From the IMG/VR virus record IMGVR_UViG_3300001680_000191, positions 1 to 64,000 of that record: a stretch of 64,000 bases of DNA; one strand, 5' to 3'. Numbering within the stretch: the stretch's first letter is position 1; every line of letters begins with the position of its first letter. Both the position numbers and the translations under genes were made by a program. Origin of the DNA: a virus. Below the pieces are notes generated by a model that searched no databases, was not told where the DNA came from, and was given only the letters and a program-made list of their open reading frames with translations. Positions 18,436 through 26,904 of this stretch are shown piece after piece.

Positions 18436-19259
18436 TGAAAACTCCACTGCGATATCCGGGAGGTAAATCCCGGGCAGTGAAGACGCTAATGGAATTCATT
18501 CCCGAAGATTGTGGGGAGCTTTGCTCCCCCTTTCTAGGGGGTGGTTCAATAGAGTTAGCGCTCGCTGAGAAAGGAATAAAGGTCCATGCATATGACGGGT
18601 TCAAGCCGATTGTATGGTTCTGGCAGGCTCTCTTAAAAGATCCTGAGCGCTTGGCCACACTAGCAGACCTCGCTCGCACCAAATCTAAGAAGAAGTATAT
18701 CTATCAAGATAAAGAATATAAAGCGAGAGGGCTTCTACAGAGAGACTTCGATCGATTCAGGGATGAAATTAGATTTGCCCTGCGCTCTGGTCACCCCTTT
18801 TCATACGAAGCTGCAGCAAAAGTATATGCTATTAATCGCAGCAGTTTTTCGGGTGCTACCCTTGCAGGTGGGTTCTCTGAAAGAGCATCATATGCAAGGT
18901 TTACAGACTCACAAATAGAATATATTAGGAACTTTAAGGTGGACAACCTCACGGTGAAGCATGCCGACTTTAAAGACTCTATCAAAAGGCATGACTGTTG
19001 CCTATATCTTGACCCTCCATACTTTTTGGAGGCTGCACGATGCAAACTTTACGGAGACGAGGGAGACATGCACGCATTCTTTCCTCACCTTGCGCTCTTC
19101 TCTATGCTGAGAGAACGAGCCAACTGGATCTTATCATATAATGATTGCGACGAGATCCGTTCACTTTATCGAGACTTCGATATACACGAAGCAGAGTGGA
19201 CATACGGAATGAATAGATCAAAGAAATCTTCAGAAATCATCATTACTAACTTGCCATAA
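18435..19259 (+). CDS. dam: DNA adenine methyltransferase (D12 class, Dam)
   Basis: 274 aa, typical D12-class length. N-terminal P-L-R-Y-P-G-G-K-S-R, SAM-binding P-F-L-G-G-G-S-I-E-L (residues ~34-43), and catalytic L-Y-L-D-P-P-Y-F (residues ~192-199) are all present. It transfers methyl to N6 of adenine, probably to protect the phage genome or to signal its own DNA. Start ATG overlaps the upstream TGA. A homologue at 43313 has lost both key motifs, and a second, unrelated adenine methylase is at 34220. Target sequence (GATC or other) cannot be read from this. Confidence 0.9.
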   Translation: MKTPLRYPGGKSRAVKTLMEFIPEDCGELCSPFLGGGSIELALAEKGIKVHAYDGFKPIVWFWQALLKDPERLATLADLARTKSKKKYIYQDKEYKARGLLQRDFDRFRDEIRFALRSGHPFSYEAAAKVYAINRSSFSGATLAGGFSERASYARFTDSQIEYIRNFKVDNLTVKHADFKDSIKRHDCCLYLDPPYFLEAARCKLYGDEGDMHAFFPHLALFSMLRERANWILSYNDCDEIRSLYRDFDIHEAEWTYGMNRSKKSSEIIITNLP

Positions 19260-19279
19260 CACAGGGCATGTGTTATAAT
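19251..19279 (+). promoter_or_regulatory. Promoter for recA-like gene
   Basis: TTGCCA (19251-19256), 17 bases, TATAAT (19274-19279). It overlaps the end of dam; AAGGAG precedes the ATG at 19298. Confidence 0.7.
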
Positions 19280-19297
19280 AACATATAAGGAGAGCAA

Positions 19298-20440
19298 ATG
19301 GCTAAAGCTAAAGCAAAAGCTGGTCGTGTAGCAATACAAGACCTAATGAAAATGGTTAACAAGAAAGCCGGCAGGAATGTCGCACACGATCTGACGGGAG
19401 AAAATCCCACGTCAGTAAAGGAATGGATCCCCACCGGCTCCCGCTGGCTGGACTCAATCATCAGCAAGGGCCACCGTGCCGGCGTTCCAGTAGGAAAGGT
19501 GACGGAGATTGCAGGACTTGAATCCACAGGCAAATCTTACATGGCCGCGCAAATAGCCGCAAACGCTCAGAAAACGGGCAAGCTTATCGTCTACTTCGAT
19601 TCTGAGTCAGCCATCGACCCACGCTTCTTGGAGCAGGCAGGATGTGACCTAGAGCGACTAATGTACATCCAGGCTTCCTCTGTGGAGTTTGTATTGGAGA
19701 CTGTAGAAGAACTGCTGGGAGCAGCCGAAGATCAACTACTGTTCATCTGGGATTCACTCGCACTTACACCTTCTGTATCTGATGTTGAGGGAGACTTTAA
19801 TCCCCAATCATCGATGGCAGTGAAGGCGCGCATTTTGGCCAAGGGAATGTCCAAGCTGATTATTCCGATTGCCGACAAACAGGCTACGTTCCTGGTCCTC
19901 AATCAGTTGAAGACTAACATTCCCAGCGGACCAAACGCTCGCATCATTGCTATGACGACTCCGTATATGACACCGGGAGGAAAGGCAATGCATTATTCCT
20001 ATTCTCTCCGCATCTGGTTGACTGGGCGCAAGGCAAAGGCTTCCTTTATTGAAGACGAGAAGGGATTCCGTATTGGATCCGAGGTTAAGGTGAAACTGGA
20101 GAAGTCTCGCTTTGGCACACAAGGGCGCTCATGTGCTTTCCGCATTCTGTGGGGGAACGAAGTGGGCATCCGCGATGAAGAGTCGTGGTTCGATGCGATC
20201 AAGGGCTCTTCATGTCTCACCAGTGCCGGCGCATGGTACACCATTAAGACAGCCGACGGCTATGAAAAGAAGTTCCAGCCTTCTAAGTGGACCGAGTTGG
20301 TAAATGAAGACGCAGAGTTTAGAGAGCATGTTACTGCACTAATGGATGAGGAGATAATTCAGAAGTTTGATAAGCGCCAGGGTGACGCAAAAGCTTTTTA
20401 TGAAGATCCTGCAGATCTCACAGTTCCAGTAAAGGCATAG
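19298..20440 (+). CDS. recA: RecA/UvsX-like recombinase
   Basis: 380 aa. Walker A is G-L-E-S-T-G-K-S (residues ~66-73) and Walker B L-L-F-I-W-D-S; the L2/Q-finger region has F-L-V-L-N-Q-L-K-T-N-I and P-G-G-K-A-M-H-Y, as in phage UvsX and bacterial RecA. It forms filaments on ssDNA and pairs homologous strands for recombination-dependent replication and repair. It has its own promoter and is followed after 4 bases by the 5'-nuclease. Such a protein would also be the natural agent for exchange within the tandem array at 55-64 kb. Confidence 0.9.
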   Translation: MAKAKAKAGRVAIQDLMKMVNKKAGRNVAHDLTGENPTSVKEWIPTGSRWLDSIISKGHRAGVPVGKVTEIAGLESTGKSYMAAQIAANAQKTGKLIVYFDSESAIDPRFLEQAGCDLERLMYIQASSVEFVLETVEELLGAAEDQLLFIWDSLALTPSVSDVEGDFNPQSSMAVKARILAKGMSKLIIPIADKQATFLVLNQLKTNIPSGPNARIIAMTTPYMTPGGKAMHYSYSLRIWLTGRKAKASFIEDEKGFRIGSEVKVKLEKSRFGTQGRSCAFRILWGNEVGIRDEESWFDAIKGSSCLTSAGAWYTIKTADGYEKKFQPSKWTELVNEDAEFREHVTALMDEEIIQKFDKRQGDAKAFYEDPADLTVPVKA

Positions 20441-20444
20441 TAAA

Positions 20445-21434
20445 GTGAAGAATAAAAGAGTATTAATAGTAGATGCGCTAAACGCATATCTGAGAGCATA
20501 TATTGTAGACCCCTCATTGTCTTCTAATGGTCAACCCATTGGTGGGCTCAAGGGCTTCATGAAGATTCTCCAAAAGCTCGTAAGAGAAACCAATCCCAAT
20601 CAGATTGTAATTGTGTGGGACGGACCAGATGGTTCCCGTAAGCGCAAAGACATGGACAAGAACTATAAGGCCGGCAGAAAACCAATCCGCCTTAACCGCG
20701 CCTTCCATAATCTAACTGAGAACGAGGAATTGCAAAATAAGATTTGGCAGCAAAGCCGAGTCATTGAATATTTCAACAGCATGCCTATCATCCAGTTTAT
20801 GATAGAAAAAATAGAGGCAGACGATGTTATTGCACACCTAACTACTTCAAGTTATTATGACGGCTGGCAAAAGATTATTGTATCCAATGATAAAGACTTT
20901 ATGCAGCTGTGCGATGACGAGACAATTTTATGGCGCCCAGTAAAGAAAGAGCTTCTAAACGTCAGAAGGATCATAGAGCAGACCGGTGTACATCCAACGA
21001 ACATGGCTCTGGCGCGCTCAATTATTGGAGATACCTCCGACAACCTTCCAGGCATCCGCGGCGCCGGGTTTACGTCGGTAAAGAATCGTCTGTCATTCTT
21101 GTCTTCCGAAAAAGATTACACCATAGATGAGGTTTTAGAATTTTGTGAGAACTCAGGTACCAATCTTAAGTTTTTTACCAACATCGTGGAGGGCCGCGAC
21201 GTGATCGAACACAATTATAAGATGATGCAACTTTACAGTCCTCAAATGTCTATTCAAGCAAAAGATCATGTTAACTATTCTTTAGAAAATTTTGAATGCA
21301 CTTTCAACAAAACTGAAGTAATAAAGCTTATGCGAGAGGACGGCTTTGGTGAGTTAAATTGGGATGATTTACGTACACACTTAAATAAGATCACGAGGGA
21401 TTGTGTTGACGCTGCAGCCCTGGCACTTAAATAA
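20445..21434 (+). CDS. 5'-3' exonuclease / flap endonuclease (Pol I N-domain type)
   Basis: 329 aa, GTG start 4 bases after the recombinase stop. The metal-binding acids of the family are visible: V-D-A-L-N near residue 10, I-E-A-D-D-V-I-A-H (~125), S-N-D-K-D-F-M-Q-L (~148) and G-D-T-S-D-N-L-P-G-I-R-G-A-G (~192), the last being a helix-hairpin-helix. It removes RNA primers and flaps on the lagging strand, as T4 RNase H does. Together with the exonuclease-less polymerase at 13929 it corresponds to a split Pol I. Confidence 0.88.
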   Translation: MKNKRVLIVDALNAYLRAYIVDPSLSSNGQPIGGLKGFMKILQKLVRETNPNQIVIVWDGPDGSRKRKDMDKNYKAGRKPIRLNRAFHNLTENEELQNKIWQQSRVIEYFNSMPIIQFMIEKIEADDVIAHLTTSSYYDGWQKIIVSNDKDFMQLCDDETILWRPVKKELLNVRRIIEQTGVHPTNMALARSIIGDTSDNLPGIRGAGFTSVKNRLSFLSSEKDYTIDEVLEFCENSGTNLKFFTNIVEGRDVIEHNYKMMQLYSPQMSIQAKDHVNYSLENFECTFNKTEVIKLMREDGFGELNWDDLRTHLNKITRDCVDAAALALK

Positions 21435-21449
21435 TGTACAGTTTTTCGG

Positions 21450-21477
21450 TTGACTTTAAGGGTGGCTGCGCTATACT
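21450..21477 (+). promoter_or_regulatory. Promoter for helicase gene
   Basis: TTGACT (21450-21455), 16 bases, TATACT (21472-21477); intergenic between the 5'-nuclease and the helicase. Confidence 0.6.
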
Positions 21478-21504
21478 TACTACTAGGGCTAGAAGTGAGG
21501 ATTC

Positions 21505-22875
21505 ATGTCGCCAGATAATGTAAATTTTGGAAGGTATGGAAAGAGCTTCCAAGAGGGACTAGTACAACTAATTTTCGAGGATCGTCCGTTCGCGGATCAG
21601 ATAACGGAAGTTCTAGATGTTGGCTTTCTTGAACTAGAGTATCTACGTGTTTTTATTACGAAAATACTGGACTATCGGGACAGGTATAACAAGCATCCAT
21701 CTGTGGATGCGGTCACTACCATACTCCGTACCGAGTTAGAAGGTGAAGACGGTGTAATTCAAAAACAGGTAAGGGATTATTTTGTTAGAATTCACACGCG
21801 GGAGATTCAAGATATTGAGTATATTAAAGAAGCTTCTTTGGACTTTTGCCGTAAGCAGAATCTTAAAGAGGCCATGCTAAAATCTGTGGGACTCCTGCAG
21901 AGCTGTTCCTTTGACGAAATTTCCAGTACAATAAATGAAGCGCTTAAACTGGGATCGGATAATAACTTTGGCTATGAATATATCACAGACTTTGAAAAAA
22001 GATATGAAATTAAACACCGAAATCCGGTTACTACTGGGTGGAAAGATATTGATGGTATTGTAGGTGGAGGATTAGGTAAAAGTGAGTTGGGGGTAGTAAT
22101 TGCTCCGACCGGCGCTGGAAAGTCTATGGTCCTCGTACATCTAGGATCAAATGCTGTGATCGAAGGGAAGGTGGTAGTACATTATACACTAGAACTGCAG
22201 GACACAGTCATTGCAAATCGCTACGATAGTTGTATTACCGGGTATCCTCTTTCTGATTTACGTACTTTTAAAGACGAAATATATGAACAAATCAAGGACA
22301 TTGATGGTAAACTGATCATCAAGGAGTATCCTACGAAGTCTGCTACTACCAATACTATCCGTTCCCATCTTTCGCGCCTTGTTAAACGCGGCATCAAGCC
22401 CGGGCTGATAATTGTAGATTATGCTGATCTTTTAAGGCCAGTTATTGTCCGCAAAGAAAAGCGCGACGAGTTAGGATCTATTTATGAGGAGTTAAGAGCT
22501 ATCTCGACAGAGTTCCAGTGCCCTATCTGGACCGCTTCACAAACAAATCGAGCAGGACTTAGTGCAGAGGTGATTACGATGGAACAAATATCAGAAGCCT
22601 TTAACAAATGCTTCGTTGCGGACTTTATCTTTTCGGTATCACGAACAATTGAGGATAAACAAAACAATAAAGGCAAAATTTTTATTGCCAAGAATAGGAA
22701 CGGACCAGATGGCATGGTGTTTAACATATTTATGGACACATCCAATGTCAGTATTAAGATACTCCCCAGATCTCCTGTCACCAATGGAATAATACCAGGA
22801 ACCCCCGTTGCCTTAACCGCTACAATGCAAAAAGGGTTGCTTAAAAATAAATATGAAAAATTTAGAAGGAATTAA
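21505..22875 (+). CDS. DnaB/gp41-like replicative DNA helicase
   Basis: 456 aa, the size of T4 gp41 and DnaB. Walker A A-P-T-G-A-G-K-S near residue 203, Walker B L-I-I-V-D-Y-A-D-L-L near 307, and an R-K-E-K-R-D-E-L segment followed by W-T-A-S-Q-T-N-R-A, the Q/T-rich sensor of RecA-fold hexameric helicases. The N-terminal 170 residues are helical, as in DnaB N-domains. It unwinds the fork 5'-3'. No primase gene was seen in the window, so it is encoded elsewhere or supplied by the host. Confidence 0.85.
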   Translation: MSPDNVNFGRYGKSFQEGLVQLIFEDRPFADQITEVLDVGFLELEYLRVFITKILDYRDRYNKHPSVDAVTTILRTELEGEDGVIQKQVRDYFVRIHTREIQDIEYIKEASLDFCRKQNLKEAMLKSVGLLQSCSFDEISSTINEALKLGSDNNFGYEYITDFEKRYEIKHRNPVTTGWKDIDGIVGGGLGKSELGVVIAPTGAGKSMVLVHLGSNAVIEGKVVVHYTLELQDTVIANRYDSCITGYPLSDLRTFKDEIYEQIKDIDGKLIIKEYPTKSATTNTIRSHLSRLVKRGIKPGLIIVDYADLLRPVIVRKEKRDELGSIYEELRAISTEFQCPIWTASQTNRAGLSAEVITMEQISEAFNKCFVADFIFSVSRTIEDKQNNKGKIFIAKNRNGPDGMVFNIFMDTSNVSIKILPRSPVTNGIIPGTPVALTATMQKGLLKNKYEKFRRN

Positions 22876-22880
22876 TAAAA

Positions 22881-24848
22881 ATGAGAACCATTGAGAACAT
22901 CCGCCGATTTAGATTATCGGACACATTTATCGAACCATATAAAACAGCAAAGGTACCCTGGGGCCCGATCGGCTATATCACATACAAACGCACATATTCG
23001 AGACGGTTGAGCGAATTTGATCCACAAGCAACCGGTACCGAAGAATGGCACCAGACATGCCGCCGCGTGATCGAGGGAATGTTTAATGTCCAGAAGCAAC
23101 ATGTTGTTATGTTGGGACTAGGCTGGAACGATCAGAAAGCACAGACGACGGCTAAGGACGCATACGATCGCCTATTCAACCTGAAATGGACGCCTCCGGG
23201 CCGCGGCTTATGGATGATGGGGACGAAGTTTGTGGAAGAGAAAACTGGGGCTGCATTGTTTAACTGTGCCTTTCGTTCAACCAAAGAGTTGGCCACCAAG
23301 GGTGGCTATCTGTTCGCTTGGATGATGGACGCATTGATGCTCGGTGTCGGTGTTGGTTTCGACACTCTTGGGGCAAATACGTTTACCATCAAAGAGCCAG
23401 AATACACAGGCGACACACTTATAATCGATGACAGCCGTGAAGGATGGGTCAATTCGGTTCATAACCTTCTCGATGGCTTCTTTTTAGGTGCCAAAGTACC
23501 AAAGTTTGACTACACAGCCATCCGGCCTCCCGGTTCTAAAATTAATGGATTCGGTGGAACAGCGTCAGGACATGAACCACTGCTGGAACTACACGAAAAC
23601 TTAACAGAACTGTTCGCCTCTAAGATCGGAGAGCCTATCTCATCGGTCGATATTGTTGATACAGAGAATCTTATCGGTCGGTGTGTGGTAGCCGGAAACG
23701 TCCGCCGATCGGCCGCTCTAGCGATGGGGAACTACGATGATAAACGCTACCTTGAGATGAAAAACGATCAAGAGAAGTTATATCATCATCGATGGGGCTC
23801 CAATAACTCCTTCAATGCGGTGGTTGGAATGGACTACACTTGGCACGCAGAACAGAGTAAGAAAAACGGCGAGCCCGGCTATATCTGGTTGCGAAACGCA
23901 CAGACCAAGGGACGCTTTAAGGATGATGATCGATTAGATGACGTTAATGTGGCAGGATTCAACCCCTGCAGCGAACAGCAACTTCACGATGGTGAATGCT
24001 GTTGTTTGGTGGAGACATTCCCCGCAAAGCACGAGACGTATGAGGACTATCTAAAAACTCTCAAGTGTGCGTATCTATATGGGAAGACAGTCACGCTGGT
24101 CAATACTCACTGGCCCGAGACCAACGCCATGATGCTCAAGAACCGCCGTATCGGACTTTCACAGTCGGGCATCGTCCAAGCATTTAATAAACATGGCCGG
24201 CGTAATATGTTAAAGTGGTGCGATGATGCTTACGAACACATTCAGTTACTTGACAAAGAATATTCAGACTGGCTGTGTGTTCCCAAATCGATCAGAACAA
24301 CTTCTATTAAGCCATCGGGAACTGTGTCGTTGCTGAACGGCTCCACGCCCGGCATCCACTTCCCAGAAGATGAATACTATATTAGACGTATCAGGTTCTC
24401 AAAAGAATCAAAATTACTTGACAGCATTAGAGAAGCCGGCTATACTATGGAGGATGATGAATATTCTCCGAATACTACTTGTGTCGAGTTTCCTGTCAAA
24501 GAGCCGTATTTCCACAAAGGAAAGCGGGATGTCTCGATGTGGGAACAACTTGAAATTGCTGCCCAGTATCAACATTATTGGGCCGATAACGCCGTGTCTG
24601 TTACTATCACGTTTAAGGATGAGGAAGCAGGCCAAATTAAAAGTGCTCTTGAACTATATGAGACAAGACTTAAAGCAGTCTCCTTCCTTAGATACAAAGA
24701 AACCGGATACAAACAAGCACCATACGAACCAATAACGAAAGAAGAGTATGAAGAGAGAATAAAGAAAGTGGTTCAAATTCAGCGCATTGATACTGAAGAA
24801 GCCGGCGAAGGAACTAAGTTCTGTACAAACGACACCTGCACAATTTAA
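22881..24848 (+). CDS. nrdJ: Class II (adenosylcobalamin) ribonucleoside-triphosphate reductase
   Basis: 655 aa monomeric RTPR type. N-terminal redox Cys in A-L-F-N-C-A-F-R-S (~residue 131), radical-site N-P-C-S-E-Q (~residue 369) with a partner C-L-V-E-T shortly after, the P-S-G-T-V-S-L-L-N-G loop, and a C-terminal C-x4-C (F-C-T-N-D-T-C-T-I) that shuttles electrons. It makes dNTPs from NTPs with vitamin B12 and needs no oxygen. Thioredoxin-like (35315) and glutaredoxin-like (53333) proteins in the window could reduce it. Start ATG is 5 bases after the helicase stop. Confidence 0.92.
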   Translation: MRTIENIRRFRLSDTFIEPYKTAKVPWGPIGYITYKRTYSRRLSEFDPQATGTEEWHQTCRRVIEGMFNVQKQHVVMLGLGWNDQKAQTTAKDAYDRLFNLKWTPPGRGLWMMGTKFVEEKTGAALFNCAFRSTKELATKGGYLFAWMMDALMLGVGVGFDTLGANTFTIKEPEYTGDTLIIDDSREGWVNSVHNLLDGFFLGAKVPKFDYTAIRPPGSKINGFGGTASGHEPLLELHENLTELFASKIGEPISSVDIVDTENLIGRCVVAGNVRRSAALAMGNYDDKRYLEMKNDQEKLYHHRWGSNNSFNAVVGMDYTWHAEQSKKNGEPGYIWLRNAQTKGRFKDDDRLDDVNVAGFNPCSEQQLHDGECCCLVETFPAKHETYEDYLKTLKCAYLYGKTVTLVNTHWPETNAMMLKNRRIGLSQSGIVQAFNKHGRRNMLKWCDDAYEHIQLLDKEYSDWLCVPKSIRTTSIKPSGTVSLLNGSTPGIHFPEDEYYIRRIRFSKESKLLDSIREAGYTMEDDEYSPNTTCVEFPVKEPYFHKGKRDVSMWEQLEIAAQYQHYWADNAVSVTITFKDEEAGQIKSALELYETRLKAVSFLRYKETGYKQAPYEPITKEEYEERIKKVVQIQRIDTEEAGEGTKFCTNDTCTI

Positions 24849-24858
24849 CGAGAGAGAA

Positions 24859-25089
24859 ATGAATTTTAATCATTTAATAGAAAGAAGCGAACTAAAAAGA
24901 ACATGTAACGCACTCGGACATAAAGAGTGTTATTACCAGCCCGTTGGTGACGGACAAACTACCGCCGGAAATAATTATCATGTTACAATGAATTGCAAAA
25001 ATTGTGGACGCCGAACCGAAGCATTCATGTCTGAGAGACAGTATAAACAACACAGCAGTATTTTAGAAAGAGAGATAAGCAATGTTTAA
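24859..25089 (+). CDS. Small zinc-ribbon-like protein
   Basis: 76 aa. Start at ATG 24859 after AGAGAGA; it lies 10 bases after nrdJ. C-N-A-L-G-H-K-E-C near residue 16 and C-K-N-C-G-R-R near 46 could form a C-H-C-C zinc site. The 3' end overlaps the GroES-like gene by 8 bases. Function not recognised. Confidence 0.55.
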   Translation: MNFNHLIERSELKRTCNALGHKECYYQPVGDGQTTAGNNYHVTMNCKNCGRRTEAFMSERQYKQHSSILEREISNV

Positions 25090-25354
25090 TCCAGTTAATC
25101 GACACATTCTTATTGATGTTAACAACAACCCTGACCCCTCCGCAGAATCTTTAATTGTTCTTCCAGAAGATTATGCTCCGGAAATTGATCGCCATGCGGA
25201 AGTGTCGGTATTGAGGGCTGCCCCTGATTTACGAATCGATGTTGGTCAAGGGGACAAACTTATAGTGGACCGGTCTATGATCGAAGAAATTAGTATCGGC
25301 GGCACTATTTATAACGTTATATTAGATAACTATGTGCTGGGAATTATAAAATAA
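25082..25354 (+). CDS. GroES-like co-chaperonin
   Basis: 90 aa, the size of GroES (97) and T4 gp31 (111). The pattern N-R-H-I-L-I-D-V at the N-terminus, a mobile-loop-like S-L-I-V-L-P-E (the I-V-L tripeptide of GroES that binds GroEL), G-D-K-L-I-V-D-R near residue 58, and the C-terminal I-L-D-N-Y-V-L-G-I-I-K strand all match the GroES fold. It would cap the phage GroEL (40852) or the host one during folding of virion proteins. It is not adjacent to groEL, but 15.5 kb away. The call depends on motif similarity by eye. Confidence 0.7.
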   Translation: MFNPVNRHILIDVNNNPDPSAESLIVLPEDYAPEIDRHAEVSVLRAAPDLRIDVGQGDKLIVDRSMIEEISIGGTIYNVILDNYVLGIIK

Positions 25355-25379
25355 AGGACCCAGCGGGGGTCAACGATAC

Positions 25380-26309
25380 ATGGACAAACACTTCTATAAT
25401 GAAGCATCAGCCAAGAAGCTTGGCTGGGAGCCCGGATGGTTTGGCGAAAAGTACTTTGATGATAAATTAGTACGCGCCATCAAGAAATGGCAGAAAGGCC
25501 GTGGACTAAAAGGCGATGGGCTGTGTGGTCCGATGACATTCCGGCGTTTGTGGACTGAGCGCCAAGCGGCCATCGATGACTACAAGCCCAACGATTGCCA
25601 CTATTCTAATTACATTGTATACAATGGAGACTTCCACCCGATTGAATGGGATAAGTTTGTTCTGTGGTCTGAAAAAGGTGGGATGCAAGCGAAAAGCGGA
25701 CACTACTATGATTACTCCGGGCGCCCAAAGCGCAAGATTAGATACTTTGTTAATCATTGGGATGTGTGCCTATCCTCCAAGTCGTGTCAGAGCGTTCTGG
25801 ATAGACGCGGTATCTCAGTTCATTTTTTGATAGATAACGATGGCACCATATACCAGACTCTTGACATGCAACATGCCGCATGGCATGCCGGCTCTTCTCG
25901 TACTAACCGCCCGTCCGTGGGCGTAGAGATTAGTAATGCATACTACCCTAAATATCAAGACTGGTACAAATCTCACGGCTTCGGGTCACGCCCTGTGATA
26001 GATGGGGCTTGGGTCCATAGCCATCAGCTAGACGCGTTTCTTGGGTTTTATCCTGAGCAGATTAAGGCAGCGCAAGCTCTCTGGAAAGCCATCCATGGAG
26101 CAACAGGAATTCCCTACGAATGCCCCACTGGTCAGTTTGGAAAAACCTCTACTAAGTATGAGCAAAATGTGGCGTATGGCAACTATTCTGGATTTGTGAG
26201 CCACTACCATATCAGTAAAAATAAAATAGACTGCGCTGGGCTAGAGTTAAGAGACCTGTTGGACGAGGTTAAATACGATATTGAGATCTTAGATAAGATA
26301 AAGAATTAA
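25380..26309 (+). CDS. Endolysin: N-acetylmuramoyl-L-alanine amidase with peptidoglycan-binding domain
   Basis: 309 aa. Residues ~10-55 are a PG_binding_1-like domain (V-R-A-I-K-K-W-Q-K-G-R-G-L then G-D-G-L-C-G-P-M-T). Residues ~120-290 are an Amidase_2 domain with zinc ligands in F-V-N-H-W-D, S-H-Y-H-I-S and, eight residues after the last His, D-C-A-G, the same spacing as H122/C130 of T7 lysozyme. It cuts the glycan-peptide bond at lysis. No signal peptide. The ribosome site lies in a small GACCC/GGGTC hairpin (25357-25371), which could delay translation. Confidence 0.88.
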   Translation: MDKHFYNEASAKKLGWEPGWFGEKYFDDKLVRAIKKWQKGRGLKGDGLCGPMTFRRLWTERQAAIDDYKPNDCHYSNYIVYNGDFHPIEWDKFVLWSEKGGMQAKSGHYYDYSGRPKRKIRYFVNHWDVCLSSKSCQSVLDRRGISVHFLIDNDGTIYQTLDMQHAAWHAGSSRTNRPSVGVEISNAYYPKYQDWYKSHGFGSRPVIDGAWVHSHQLDAFLGFYPEQIKAAQALWKAIHGATGIPYECPTGQFGKTSTKYEQNVAYGNYSGFVSHYHISKNKIDCAGLELRDLLDEVKYDIEILDKIKN

Positions 26310-26331
26310 ATTTTTTAATTCTAGTTAATGC

Positions 26332-26868
26332 ATGGGCATTATACTTCTCTTCTTGAGTTGCGTGGGATTGGTGACACACGAAGAGGCGATTCTAAAGATA
26401 AATGATACCATTCCTATGGAAGTTTTTGCGCTGGGTGAGCCCAAGCGCAAAGCGGAGTGGAAAAGCCCACCCAGTGTGCGTGTCTGTGCAACGTCTGAGG
26501 TCTCTTTGTCCCGGGTATATAATGCGGTTGAATATTGGAGCCGGCTCGGGTATGAATTTGGTATCGTGAAAAAGGATAATTTTAGCATGTGTATGAACCC
26601 CAAGATGGGAGAAATAATAATAACTTTACCCGAGTCTGGATTTGCCAATTCTAATATGGCATCCACACGCTTATATACGGACACGACAACAGGTGCCATT
26701 GTGAAAGCTAAAATATTTGTTTTACCTAAATATGCACGAAAAGATCGAGTGTTAGAACACGAATTTGGCCACGCATTAGGGTGGTTACACTACCGCCAAC
26801 GTTATCATATAATGCACCCTATCTGGTATTATGGTGGTTTCGATTCTTATGGAATCCGCCAAAAATAA
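26332..26868 (+). CDS. Metzincin-type zinc protease, probable secreted or lipoprotein
   Basis: 178 aa. Contains the complete metzincin site E-H-E-F-G-H-A-L-G-W-L-H (residues ~143-154) followed by the Met-turn I-M-H-P. The N-terminus M-G-I-I-L-L-F-L-S-C looks like a very short lipoprotein signal. The M10-like arrangement suggests a small extracytoplasmic protease that could act on host envelope proteins or on the virion. Upstream, an A/T inverted repeat (26304-26322) follows the endolysin stop. The zinc site is seen directly; substrate is unknown. Confidence 0.75.
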   Translation: MGIILLFLSCVGLVTHEEAILKINDTIPMEVFALGEPKRKAEWKSPPSVRVCATSEVSLSRVYNAVEYWSRLGYEFGIVKKDNFSMCMNPKMGEIIITLPESGFANSNMASTRLYTDTTTGAIVKAKIFVLPKYARKDRVLEHEFGHALGWLHYRQRYHIMHPIWYYGGFDSYGIRQK

Positions 26869-26897
26869 TTGACAAACAAAGTCAACTAAGTTATAAT
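26869..26897 (+). promoter_or_regulatory. Sigma70-type promoter for the 26905 gene
   Basis: TTGACA (26869-26874), 17 bases, TATAAT (26892-26897). The predicted transcription start (about 26903-26905) falls on the start codon of the next gene. Confidence 0.8.
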
Positions 26898-26904
26898 ATA
26901 ACAA

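Noticed and set aside
26304-26322. Terminator after the endolysin gene
   Set aside because: The inverted repeat is only A and T with a 3-base loop and no separate T run, so stability is low.
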